Positions 1-7,473 of a stretch of 64,000 nucleotides of DNA are shown here, in pieces. Under the pieces are notes generated by a model. That model saw nothing but the letters and a program-made list of their open reading frames with translations. It did no database searches and had not been told where the DNA came from. A program made the position numbers and the translations under genes. Each line of letters begins with the position of its first letter. Position 1 is the first letter of the stretch. The stretch comes from Deltaproteobacteria bacterium (lineage in GTDB: Bacteria > Desulfobacterota > Desulfobulbia > Desulfobulbales > Desulfurivibrionaceae): the NCBI GenBank assembly GCA_026388695.1, contig JAPLJH010000019.1:1-64000 (forward strand), read 5' to 3'.

Positions 1-417
<417 letters not shown>

Positions 418-469
418 CTAATCTCAAAAAATTACACAACTTGTCGGAGTAACGAGTTACAAACGTCGG

Positions 470-763
470 TTATTTTCCCTCAAGAACCCCGAGAACATCG
501 TCCTCACGCATGATGAGGTAATCCTCGCCATCGATCTTGATTTCGTTGCCGCCATACTTGGAAAACAGAACCCTGTCGCCGACCTTGAGATCAACGGCAA
601 CCCGCTCACCTTTCTCGTTGAGGCGACCCTTGCCCACGGCGACAACCTTGCCCTCGGCTGGTTTTTCCTTGGCGCTGTCGGGGATAAAAAGCCCACCCTT
701 GGTCTTCAGCTCTTCCTCCAGTCTTTTGATCAGGATACGATCATTTAACGGACGAATTTTCAT
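470..763 (-). CDS. groES: Co-chaperonin GroES (Hsp10)
   Basis: GroES forms the heptameric lid of the GroEL chamber. The protein has 97 residues, normal for the family, beginning MKIRPLNDR. It has the mobile-loop region ([11 protein letters not shown], about residues 18-28) and the conserved [11 protein letters not shown] segment (about residues 62-72). The frame stays open upstream, but the ATG at 761-763 follows a clear GGAGG site and matches the family start, so the longer frame is rejected. It is first in the groES-groEL operon. Confidence 0.97.
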   Translation of the reverse strand: MKIRPLNDRILIKRLEEELKTKGGLFIPDSAKEKPAEGKVVAVGKGRLNEKGERVAVDLKVGDRVLFSKYGGNEIKIDGEDYLIMREDDVLGVLEGK

Positions 764-856
764 GTAATGCCTCCAGTTGTTTTTGGTAATATATTGTGTA
801 ACCATGAAACGAAACAGCGAGCAACAGGTGCCCAAAGCGTTCCCGACCCGTAAATG

Positions 857-877
857 AAGCGGCAGGGAAGACCGCTT
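857..877. repeat. 6-bp inverted repeat with 9-nt spacer in the groES leader
   Basis: AAGCGG and CCGCTT arms flank 9 nt between the groES promoter and start codon. The 9-nt spacing recalls CIRCE, but the arms do not match the CIRCE sequence, so an HrcA operator is not claimed. It could be a leader hairpin. Confidence 0.3.
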
Positions 878-908
878 ATACGCGACACTTTCCTGCCTTG
901 ATGGCCAC

Positions 909-937
909 ACAATATGTATCGGGCCTTAAAAAATCAA
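909..937 (-). promoter_or_regulatory. Putative sigma-70 promoter of groES-groEL
   Basis: On the minus strand TTGATT (932-937) is separated by 17 bp from TATTGT (909-914). This gives a leader of about 140 nt before groES. No full CIRCE element was found nearby. Confidence 0.45.
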
Positions 938-1024
938 GAGCTGCTCTTTACTTTTTTTATAAAACAATATCAATCTGTTAGATTGTTTTCCAGACGAAAA
1001 CCTCTTTCCATTCTGCAAAACACC

Positions 1025-2092
1025 TTAGAGCTGTACCACCCAACCATAGGGATCTTCCTTAGCCCCATACTGGATGGCCTGTATTTCATCAAAGAGCTTT
1101 TGGGACAAGGCGCCGGTTTCCCCATTGTTGATCAGGCAGTCCCGGCCCTGGTAGTGCAGGGAGCCCACCGGCGAGATCACTGCGGCAGTACCGGTCCCGA
1201 AAATCTCCTTGAGCGAGCCGTTTTCCTGGGCCGCCAGAACCTCGTCAATGGAAATCCTGCGCTCCACCACGGTAAGGCCCCAGCCCTTGGCCATCTGGAT
1301 CACCGAGTCGCGGGTAACCCCAGGCAGGATGCTGCCGCCCAACGGCGGGGTGATGATCTCGTCGCCGATCACAAAGAAGATATTCATGGTGCCGACTTCT
1401 TCGATGTAGCGCCGCTCTGCGGCATCGAGCCAGAGCACCTGGGTAAAGCCTTTCTTCTTGGCTTCCTCCGCCGCCATGATGCTGGCCGCGTAGTTGCCCG
1501 CCGCCTTGATATGGCCTACCCCTCCGGGCACGGCGCGGACATAGGCATCGGTGACATAGATCTTGACCGGGTTGAAGCCTTCCGGGTAGTAGGCGCCCAC
1601 CGGACTCATGATGACAAAAAACAGATATTCCTTGGCTGGCCGCACACCCAGAGCCGCCTCGGTGGAGATCATGGTGGGGCGAATGTAGAGGGTTGCACCT
1701 TGGGCCGAGGGAATCCAGTCCTGATCGAGACGAAGCAGTTCCTTGAGCGCGGCGAGCACATCCTCCACCGGCAATTGCGGCATACAGAGCCGCGCCGCCG
1801 AGATGTTCATCCGCTCGATATTGGCCGCCGGACGAAAGAGATAGATGCCGCCGTCCTTACCCCGGTAGGCCTTCATCCCCTCAAAAATGGCCTGGCCGTA
1901 ATGGAAAACCATGGCCGCTGGGTCCAGAGAAAAATTCCGGTATGGCTGGATCGTCAGGTCACGCCAACCCTGGCCCTCGGTGTAGGGCATGACCAGCATA
2001 TGATCGGTAAAATATTTGCCAAAACCCAGGGCGTTTTGATCCGGCTTGGGCTTTGCTTCGTTTTCCGTAACTTTTTCCAGATGAAATTCCAT
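1025..2092 (-). CDS. ilvE: Branched-chain amino acid aminotransferase, class IV PLP enzyme
   Basis: It transfers the amino group between branched-chain amino acids and 2-oxoglutarate, the last step of Leu/Ile/Val synthesis and the first of their breakdown. The 355-residue product has the class IV aminotransferase fold, with the PLP lysine in GGVGHIKAAGNYAAS and the C-terminal phosphate-binding GTGTAAVISPV segment. Length and sequence fit the longer BCAT type II family. The frame extends 14 codons upstream, but the ATG at 2090-2092 begins the family-like MEFHLEKV and has a GAGGAAG site, so it is preferred. It stands alone, downstream of tRNA-Pro on the same strand. Confidence 0.93.
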   Translation of the reverse strand: MEFHLEKVTENEAKPKPDQNALGFGKYFTDHMLVMPYTEGQGWRDLTIQPYRNFSLDPAAMVFHYGQAIFEGMKAYRGKDGGIYLFRPAANIERMNISAARLCMPQLPVEDVLAALKELLRLDQDWIPSAQGATLYIRPTMISTEAALGVRPAKEYLFFVIMSPVGAYYPEGFNPVKIYVTDAYVRAVPGGVGHIKAAGNYAASIMAAEEAKKKGFTQVLWLDAAERRYIEEVGTMNIFFVIGDEIITPPLGGSILPGVTRDSVIQMAKGWGLTVVERRISIDEVLAAQENGSLKEIFGTGTAAVISPVGSLHYQGRDCLINNGETGALSQKLFDEIQAIQYGAKEDPYGWVVQL

Positions 2093-2306
2093 GCTCTCTT
2101 CCTCAGACAAAAATGCTCCATTTCGACGCGGCATCGCCGTGTTTCCCGGCCTTCCAAGCCCCTGTCGGATGAAAAACCAAAATCAAGGACAACAAATATA
2201 AATGATAATCCGCTTCGCTGAAACAACTTATTGATGCCGCCACGGTAACCGAGTGCAGAAAAAGGTCACAGCGGGGATGGCCAGGAGGAGTGCTGGGGGA
2301 AAAAGA

Positions 2307-2384
2307 TGGTCGGGGCGAGAGGATTCGAACCTCCGGCCTCCTGCTCCCAAGGCAGGCGCGCTAACCAGACTGCGCTACGCCCCG
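2307..2384 (-). tRNA. tRNA-Pro (anticodon TGG), CCA encoded
   Basis: This is a 78-nt cloverleaf on the minus strand. The acceptor CGGGGCG pairs with CGCCCCG, the anticodon stem is CCTGC/GCAGG with loop CTTGGGA, and the T-arm has TTCGAAT. Discriminator A and CCA are encoded. Confidence 0.96.
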
Positions 2385-2407
2385 ACGGACGATAATGGGA
2401 AGTTGCT

Positions 2408-2436
2408 TTATTAGCACTCTGCCCGTGGCCGGTCAA
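2408..2436 (-). promoter_or_regulatory. Sigma-70 promoter of tRNA-Pro
   Basis: TTGACC (2431-2436), a 17-bp spacer and TAATAA (2408-2413) on the minus strand end 24 bp before the tRNA 5' end. The spacing is ideal for a stable-RNA promoter. Confidence 0.75.
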
Positions 2437-2507
2437 GAGAATTGTTTTTGGAATGGGGGGATTTTGTCTGCTAAACGATTGTACAGAAACGCATCCCTAA
2501 AGGCACA

Positions 2508-2557
2508 AGGAGCTGTAACGAAAGGGACACAGAAATAGTTATTTCGCAACAGCTCCT
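2508..2557. repeat. 16-bp near-perfect inverted repeat between the two tRNA genes
   Basis: The arms AGGAGCTGTaaCGAAA and TTTCGcaACAGCTCCT differ at two central positions and enclose 18 bp. There is no T-run, so it is not an obvious intrinsic terminator. It resembles small palindromic intergenic elements and lies just upstream of the tRNA-Asn promoter. Confidence 0.55.
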
Positions 2558-2564
2558 AAAAATG

Positions 2565-2593
2565 TTGACGCCCCGATACGCACTTGCTATATT
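2565..2593 (+). promoter_or_regulatory. Sigma-70 promoter of tRNA-Asn
   Basis: TTGACG (2565-2570), a 17-bp spacer and TATATT (2588-2593) end 24 bp before the tRNA 5' end. This mirrors the layout of the tRNA-Pro promoter. Confidence 0.8.
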
Positions 2594-2616
2594 GCCCGCG
2601 TTCAGTTGAATAGCAT

Positions 2617-2692
2617 TCCTGGGTAGCTCAGTCGGTAGAGCAGGTGACTGTTAATCACCCTGTCGGGGGTTCGAATCCCTCCCCGGGAGCCA
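2617..2692 (+). tRNA. tRNA-Asn (anticodon GTT), CCA encoded; integration target
   Basis: This is a 76-nt cloverleaf. The acceptor TCCTGGG pairs with CCCGGGA, with one T-G wobble. The anticodon loop carries GTT, the T-arm is GGGGG-TTCGAAT-CCCTC, and discriminator G plus CCA follow. The last part of the gene is repeated at 5756-5770, marking it as the attachment target of the adjacent integrated element. The gene remains intact. Confidence 0.97.
2673..2687 (+). repeat. attL core: 15-bp repeat inside the tRNA-Asn 3' end
   Basis: The sequence GAATCCCTCCCCGGG covers part of the T-arm and acceptor stem. It is repeated exactly at 5756-5770 in the same orientation, which is the hallmark of tyrosine-integrase insertion into a tRNA gene. 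Confidence 0.8.
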
Positions 2693-2726
2693 AAAAGTAA
2701 TCCGGCACCGTCCGTTAAGATACATT

Positions 2727-2760
2727 AAGCCCACGCCCCATAAAGGTTGTGGGCTTTTTT
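2727..2760 (+). terminator. Intrinsic terminator after tRNA-Asn (element-borne)
   Basis: The stem AAGCCCAC/GTGGGCTT (2727-2734 and 2749-2756) is followed by a T-run. It lies inside the element, so it replaces the displaced chromosomal terminator. Confidence 0.7.
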
Positions 2761-2794
2761 GCGTCCGGCAAGGTCCAAGGAAAAACGTTGCGAT

Positions 2795-2872
2795 ACGGGT
2801 AATGACATGGGTAAAATCATGGGTAAAGGTCTTACCCCATTAAATCTTTTACCCATATCGAGGTTTACCCAT
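2795..2872. promoter_or_regulatory. Iteron-like array of ATGGGTAAA motifs upstream of the integrase
   Basis: Direct copies start at 2795 (ACGGGTAAT, degenerate), 2807 and 2819 (ATGGGTAAA), exactly 12 bp apart. Two inverted exact copies, TTTACCCAT, sit at 2848-2856 and 2864-2872; a degenerate inverted copy lies at 2831-2840. The last inverted copy overlaps the apparent integrase start codon at 2871. The layout fits integrase/Xis arm-binding sites or an autorepressor operator. Confidence 0.6.
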
Positions 2873-4105
2873 GCCAAAAACCGCCAAGAATCTGCTATCA
2901 GCAGCTTGCCGTCAAGGGGGCGAAGCCGGAAAGACAAGGCCTACAAGCTGCGGGATGGAGCGGGCCTCTTCCTGGTCATTGAGCCCAGCGGAAAAAAATG
3001 GTGGAAGCTGCGGGTAATCTTTGCCAAAAAAGAAACCTTTTTTTCCTTTGGCGAATATCCCTCGGTCACACTCTCGCAGGCAAGGGTAGAACGCGACAAG
3101 GCCAACAGCCAGATTGCAAACAGCATTGACCCAGCCACCGTCCGCAAGGTAGCGAAAGCCACCCTGTCAGGAGAAGGGAGCTTTGGGGCTGTGGCCCGTG
3201 AATGGGCACGCCCGGTTTTTGCCGAAATGGTCCGTGGTTCACGCCACATCAATCATAGCCCGCCTTGAGAAAGACGTTTTTCCGTACATCGGTGCACGGC
3301 CCATTGGCGAAATCACCCCGCCGGAACTGCTGGCCGTCCTTCGCCGCATTGAATCACGGACGCTGGAAACAGCACACAGGATCAAGATTGTTTTCGGGCA
3401 GGTATGTCGATATGCTGTAGCAACCGGACACGCCACCAGCGACCCGGTAAGCGCCTTGCGCGGCGCACTTCTCCGGTCCAGCCAAAGCACATGGCAGCCC
3501 CTACCGATCCAAAGGCAGTGGCCCCCTTACTTCGAATACTGGCCGGGTATCAGGGGTCTTTCGTGGTGGCCTGCGCTCTCCGTCTTGCCACGCTGGTCTT
3601 TGTCCGACCCGGCGAATTACGTCAAGCCGAATGGGAGACGATTGATCTGGACAATGCCGAATGGCGTTACCTTGTTTTCAAGACCAAGACAGAACACCTT
3701 GTTCCGCTCTCAAGTCAGGCTGTGGCGATCCTGCGAGAGCTGCACCCGCTTACAGGGAAAGGCCGGTATGTGTTTCCCTCTTCCCGGTCGGCTTCGCGCC
3801 CAATGAGCAACAATACCGTCAATGCGGCCATGCGGCGCATGGGAATCGACACACAGAACGAACTGACCGGGCACGGCTTCCGGGCAATGGCCCGCACTAT
3901 CCTTGACGAGGTACTGGACTTCCGTCCTGATTTCATAGAACACCAGTTGGCCCATGCTGTGCGCGATCCCTTGGGCAGAGCATACAACCGGACGGCGCAT
4001 CTGCCAGAGCGGCGAAAGATGATGCAGACTTGGGCAGATTACCTTGAACAACTGGCGAAGAACGGGGAGAATAAAATTATTCCCTTGCGAATCGGCAGTA
4101 GATAA
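2871..4105 (+). pseudogene. Tyrosine recombinase / integrase (DUF4102 plus catalytic domain), frameshifted
   Basis: A P4-type integrase would have excised and inserted this element at tRNA-Asn. Its parts lie in shifting frames. The start MPKTAKNLLSAA is at 2871. The DUF4102-like part (KLRDGAGLFLVIEPSGKKWW, then FGEYPSVTL) is in another frame from about 2940. The SAM-like core-binding part (IIARLEKDVFPYIGARPIGE) begins near 3255. The catalytic domain runs from about 3475 to 4105. Catalytic motifs survive: Arg in RPGELRQAEW, HGFR, and a Tyr in GRAYNRT. At least three frameshifts (near 2930, 3220 and 3470) are needed to join them, so the gene is probably dead. Independent sequencing errors are the alternative, but three in one gene is unlikely. 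Confidence 0.85.
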
Positions 4106-4612
4106 CGGCCATTTTAAGGGGCCGGGCTACAAAAAATTCGTCCTTTCAGGCACATTAATTTCTAAAACCAGCAAATCGACTCTGGACGCCTGTATTGATG
4201 CGGGCTAAGCAGGAATACGGTCTACTTTTGAAGGGGGGCTGAGTAGTTCGCCCCCCATTGCCAACTCGGCAAAATCTCGAGACGGGACGATACGGCCATT
4301 GCCCCGCCCCCTCCCCATTCGGAGGGGGCGGGGCAAGCAAAGGCCGCACCGCCGGGAATATATGCGGGGAGAGACTTGCCGAAATTTGAGCCTTTAACAA
4401 GCCAACCCCTGAAACGCGCCGCTTCCCTGCCCATACGGGCAAGGAAACTGTCACACTTTGGGGCCGCCTAACGCCCCATTGCCCTATTCCGGTATTGACT
4501 TGGGCTGTATTTGCACGATATATATTACGTACAGACGGAATATGAATAACTATGATGCGGTGCTGTGGGATCAAGAATCATTTAACAATGAAATCAACAG
4601 AATGAGTTGAGT
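4106..4612. other. Non-coding stretch of the element with GC hairpins
   Basis: No credible gene was found. Two strong hairpins stand out: a 7-bp stem at 4233-4256 (GGGGGGC/GCCCCCC) and a perfect 14-bp stem with 6-nt loop at 4301-4334 (GCCCCGCCCCCTCC and its complement). Neither is followed by a T-run. The right end carries the promoter of the AT-rich cargo gene. Confidence 0.5.
4495..4524 (+). promoter_or_regulatory. Putative promoter of the element cargo gene
   Basis: TTGACT (4495-4500) and a TATATA stretch (4519-4524) are separated by 18 bp, about 90 bp before the coding start. Confidence 0.5.
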
Positions 4613-5539
4613 ATGCGAAATCATAAAATGATTTATGGCCTTAGTTTTTTTTATTCTGCCTTAACGGCATTTTTATTTATTACTTTCTTTTATAAACAAA
4701 ACGGTTCAGCATTATCATCATTTATAGTTCCTGTAATTTTGCTTGCGCCAATACTTTTTGTGGCTGTTCAGGATGTGTCTCTTTTATTCGTCAGTTTTAT
4801 CACATTGCTCGGACTGGTTTCAGGGCTATTAATTGATCTGCAAATTAAAAATATAGTTACATGGAAAATGACTGTTTTTGCATGGATAATTCTTTCTATC
4901 CCTGCCATCGTGATATTAAATGTTTCTTCGATATTAATAAGAATAATTAATAAAAGAAATAAACAAGATTTTTCAAAAATTTATGATAGTCATCAAATTG
5001 ATAATAATAAAATTAAATTGTCAAAAAAAATATTTACCACTATCTTTCTAGTTCTCTGCTGTTTTTCTGGATTGTTGATTTATTCTGGGACCCAAAAAAG
5101 CAATTCTGAAGTAGGAAGATTTGCCAAAAAAGAAGAAATAGTTGGATATTGGAAGTTGGTAACACTCCCTCATGATTTATCGCAAAAAATTAATAAAGTT
5201 AATCCTTGGCCTTTACCTTATCAATGGTTCGCCATCTATAATGATGGGAAAATATTTTCGTTCATGTCCTCGAAGGATCAAGTGTTAACCGCGATAGAGT
5301 TAGATAAATTATGTAAAAGTATCCCACCAAACACGACATATGAGTTTAATTCAGGATTTTTGACTGTCTCTTATAGTGATATGAAAAATATTAAGGAACT
5401 CTGGGGCGTCAATATTATAAAGAAAGAAATTAAAATTCGAGGGGTTGCTCCTGCTTTACCGGGGGACATAGTGATGTCAATACAAGGCGGCCCAAAAGAC
5501 GGGATCATCTACTTTCGTCATTTAAGAAAGATAATATAA
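4613..5539 (+). CDS. AT-rich multi-pass membrane protein, hypothetical (element cargo)
   Basis: No family is recognised. The 308-residue product has about five hydrophobic segments: three between residues 7 and 80, one near 85-105 and one near 145-160. A soluble C-terminal half follows, beginning EIVGYWKLVTLP, which recalls lipocalin-like domains. The gene is far more AT-rich than its neighbours, and its K/N/I-rich composition points to recent transfer. The ATG at 4613 is preferred; an in-frame TTG at 4607 is possible, and no strong ribosome-binding site decides it. As the only intact gene of the island it may provide a host benefit such as phage exclusion, but nothing in the sequence proves that. 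Confidence 0.7.
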   Translation: MRNHKMIYGLSFFYSALTAFLFITFFYKQNGSALSSFIVPVILLAPILFVAVQDVSLLFVSFITLLGLVSGLLIDLQIKNIVTWKMTVFAWIILSIPAIVILNVSSILIRIINKRNKQDFSKIYDSHQIDNNKIKLSKKIFTTIFLVLCCFSGLLIYSGTQKSNSEVGRFAKKEEIVGYWKLVTLPHDLSQKINKVNPWPLPYQWFAIYNDGKIFSFMSSKDQVLTAIELDKLCKSIPPNTTYEFNSGFLTVSYSDMKNIKELWGVNIIKKEIKIRGVAPALPGDIVMSIQGGPKDGIIYFRHLRKII

Positions 5540-5755
5540 TTAGTGACCCATTTTCTTTGGGGGTAGAGTTGGGGGTATTACAAATAATAAGTTTGTAATA
5601 AAAATATTTATATCAAATTGTTACAGCTACAACTTGTGTCCTGGTCCCTCAAAAAAAGGATGCGCCGATTTTCCCGAAGCACTTCTCTGATATGGGTAAA
5701 CAAAAAAATATAAAACACAAAATGTCGAATTATCAACTTGATAAGAATACAATTT

Positions 5756-5770
5756 GAATCCCTCCCCGGG
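5756..5770 (+). repeat. attR core: 15-bp copy of the tRNA-Asn end
   Basis: GAATCCCTCCCCGGG is identical to 2673-2687. Beyond it the sequences diverge. The stretch 5540-5755 before it is AT-rich and has no gene. Confidence 0.8.
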
Positions 5771-5771
5771 G

Positions 5772-5807
5772 AAAAAGGGTTACGACAATTGTCGTAACCC
5801 TTTTTTT
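5772..5807. terminator. Perfect bidirectional terminator, probably the original tRNA-Asn terminator
   Basis: GGGTTACGAC, a 4-nt AATT loop and GTCGTAACCC form a fully palindromic 24-bp core with a 5-A run before it and a 7-T run after it. It abuts attR, where tRNA-Asn would have ended before the insertion. On the minus strand it can also end the protease transcript. Confidence 0.9.
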
Positions 5808-5880
5808 GTTTCCACTTCTCCCGACGGGATGGCCCGCCGCCTACCTTACCAAAACTTCTGTTAACCAGCGGATACTCTAT

Positions 5881-7098
5881 TCAACCAAACAACTCCCCAA
5901 CCAACTGGGTCAAACCCGCCAAGGTCGTATCATCGAGAATAGTGCGCTGGGCCGTCAGCTCAGTCTGTCCGACAGGGAAAAGAGCCCCGTGAGGATTGGT
6001 GAGCACCAAAGAAAAAATCTCGTTTCCCTCTATCAGATTGTCTGCTAAGGTTTGCACCCACACATTGGCCCACCGTTCACCCAGCCCAAGGGTAAGGACA
6101 CCGTGGGTAGAGATATAATCTTGTCCTGCGATGGCGCTCCCATCCCGGGTTGAAAAATCCACCGTGGCTATCTGGGTTGCCGGCCCCGGCAATTGCACCA
6201 AAAACCACACCCCCTGCCCTTCCTGCACCTGGCGGGGAACAGCATTGATGGCTGGAGGGGCGGTGATATTGGCTCCGGGCGTCTGGAGCTGACCGGTGCG
6301 GGTCTCGATCCACTCCGCATAACTGCTCACCCGGGTCGCCGCCCCTATGTCGCCCAGCGATCCGTCCGCCTCCGTGTTGAGATCTGTCATCGGCCAGCGG
6401 GTGACAAAGCTGTTAATCCCTGCCAATTGCCAATCGCCATCATGTTGAACAAACAGGCCACCGCCGGAATCTCCCGGCGTAATCATAGCCTCAGTACTCC
6501 CAAGCCCACGGTTTGAAATCCCGAGCAGATCACCAAGGGCGTCCCGGAAGATGGTACCATCATCGTAATCATAGAACAATTGGTCGGCAAGGCTTCCCTG
6601 CCAGCCATAGCGCGCAAGCGAGGTGCCGATGGCATCAATGGTGTTCTCTCCGGCTCGGCGGGTAGCCCCAGCCTCTGGCAGGATAACTCCGGAGGTGCTC
6701 TGAGCCTGACCATATCCAACCAGGGTAGCGGTCTGGCCTAGTTCGTCTACCCCAGCATACAGACCATATCGATCAGCGGTCAGAGGAGCCGCCTGTTCGA
6801 GGGTGATCAGCGCTAAATCATGCCAAACACCCAGACTATTAAGCACTACATCCGGATAATCCTCCACTGCCTGAATCCGACGAGAAACAGAACCACTTGC
6901 CGTCTCGAAAACCACCACGCTATTGGCCAGAATCAAGTCATCAACCAGATGGGCGGCGGTAAGAAGATGCAGACCAGACGCCAACAGCACCCCGGAACCG
7001 GAGATCAGCCCGTCATGGATACGGGCCACCCCTGGCCATTCAGTATCATTAGCTACTCCATCACCATCATAACGGCTGATAAGAGATGTGAAAATCAT
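5881..7098 (-). CDS. Trypsin-like serine protease with C-terminal Calx-beta domain, probable T1SS substrate
   Basis: The N-terminal half (about residues 20-265) is an S1 protease with an intact triad: His in LLTAAHLV, Asp in WHDLALI and Ser in TPGDSGGG. Residues about 290-385 fit a Calx-beta domain (EGQGVWFLVQLPG through IEGNEIFSLVLTN). There is no N-terminal signal peptide. The C-terminus is short and amphipathic (LTQLVGELFG), as type I secretion signals can be, and no RTX nonapeptides are visible. It lies directly downstream of a complete type I export operon on the same strand, so export by that system is inferred. The start has only a weak ribosome-binding site. Confidence 0.82.
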   Translation of the reverse strand: MIFTSLISRYDGDGVANDTEWPGVARIHDGLISGSGVLLASGLHLLTAAHLVDDLILANSVVVFETASGSVSRRIQAVEDYPDVVLNSLGVWHDLALITLEQAAPLTADRYGLYAGVDELGQTATLVGYGQAQSTSGVILPEAGATRRAGENTIDAIGTSLARYGWQGSLADQLFYDYDDGTIFRDALGDLLGISNRGLGSTEAMITPGDSGGGLFVQHDGDWQLAGINSFVTRWPMTDLNTEADGSLGDIGAATRVSSYAEWIETRTGQLQTPGANITAPPAINAVPRQVQEGQGVWFLVQLPGPATQIATVDFSTRDGSAIAGQDYISTHGVLTLGLGERWANVWVQTLADNLIEGNEIFSLVLTNPHGALFPVGQTELTAQRTILDDTTLAGLTQLVGELFG

Positions 7099-7473
7099 TG
7101 GCCGGACCGTAAAAAGGCGAGGGGGTAAATTGGTTCAAAATTTCTATCTTGCGAGAAAAATTGCCTGCGCTATACTCCCGACTTGGAACCACCCTTTTTC
7201 CAAGGAGAAATCAAGGCCGCCCGGCGGTTACAGAAGCTCCTGACGCACTGCCAAGAATTTCTCAAGTACATTTTGATGACAGGAGAGGAAGCCACCCTGG
7301 CTTCCGGAGAGATCTTACCAAAGAGTCTCTGTTGTTGGGTATTATTTCTGTGGATCAAACTTGGATTTTTCCCAATTTATTTCAGACATTTAAAACCTAT
7401 ATGCAGAAATTAGTCTATCTCACCTCTGTCAAACAAATGGCACCAGCTCCTGTAGTAACCCCACTTGACACCG
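7099..7473. other. Intergenic region between tolC-like gene and protease gene
   Basis: No gene is supported; short frames here lack ribosome-binding sites and family features. A compact hairpin, GGAAGCCA/TGGCTTCC with a 3-nt loop, lies at 7287-7305. The region may carry the protease promoter, but no clear one was seen. Confidence 0.4.

Larger units (their letters stand above)
2673..5770 (+). mobile_element. Small integrated element in tRNA-Asn (about 3.1 kb)
   Basis: The element is bounded by 15-bp direct repeats of the tRNA-Asn end. Just inside attL are a terminator, an iteron-like array and a frameshifted tyrosine integrase; the rest is a G/C-hairpin-rich non-coding stretch and one AT-rich membrane-protein gene. 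No excisionase, replication or transfer gene is visible, so it looks like a degenerate island now fixed in place. A perfect terminator just beyond attR (5772-5807) is probably the original tRNA-Asn terminator, displaced by the insertion. Confidence 0.75.

Noticed and set aside
914-2221. Long open frame of 435 codons on the plus strand
   Set aside because: It lies antisense to ilvE, has no family features, and its opposite strand is a clear enzyme.
2412-2420. GAGTGCTAA half of a CIRCE element, on the minus strand in the tRNA-Pro promoter
   Set aside because: Only one half-site is present and it overlaps the -10 of a tRNA promoter; no second arm, so chance.
4155-4574. Open frame of 139 codons on the minus strand of the island
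   Set aside because: Runs across two GC hairpins and has Pro-rich low-complexity sequence, no ribosome-binding site and no family.
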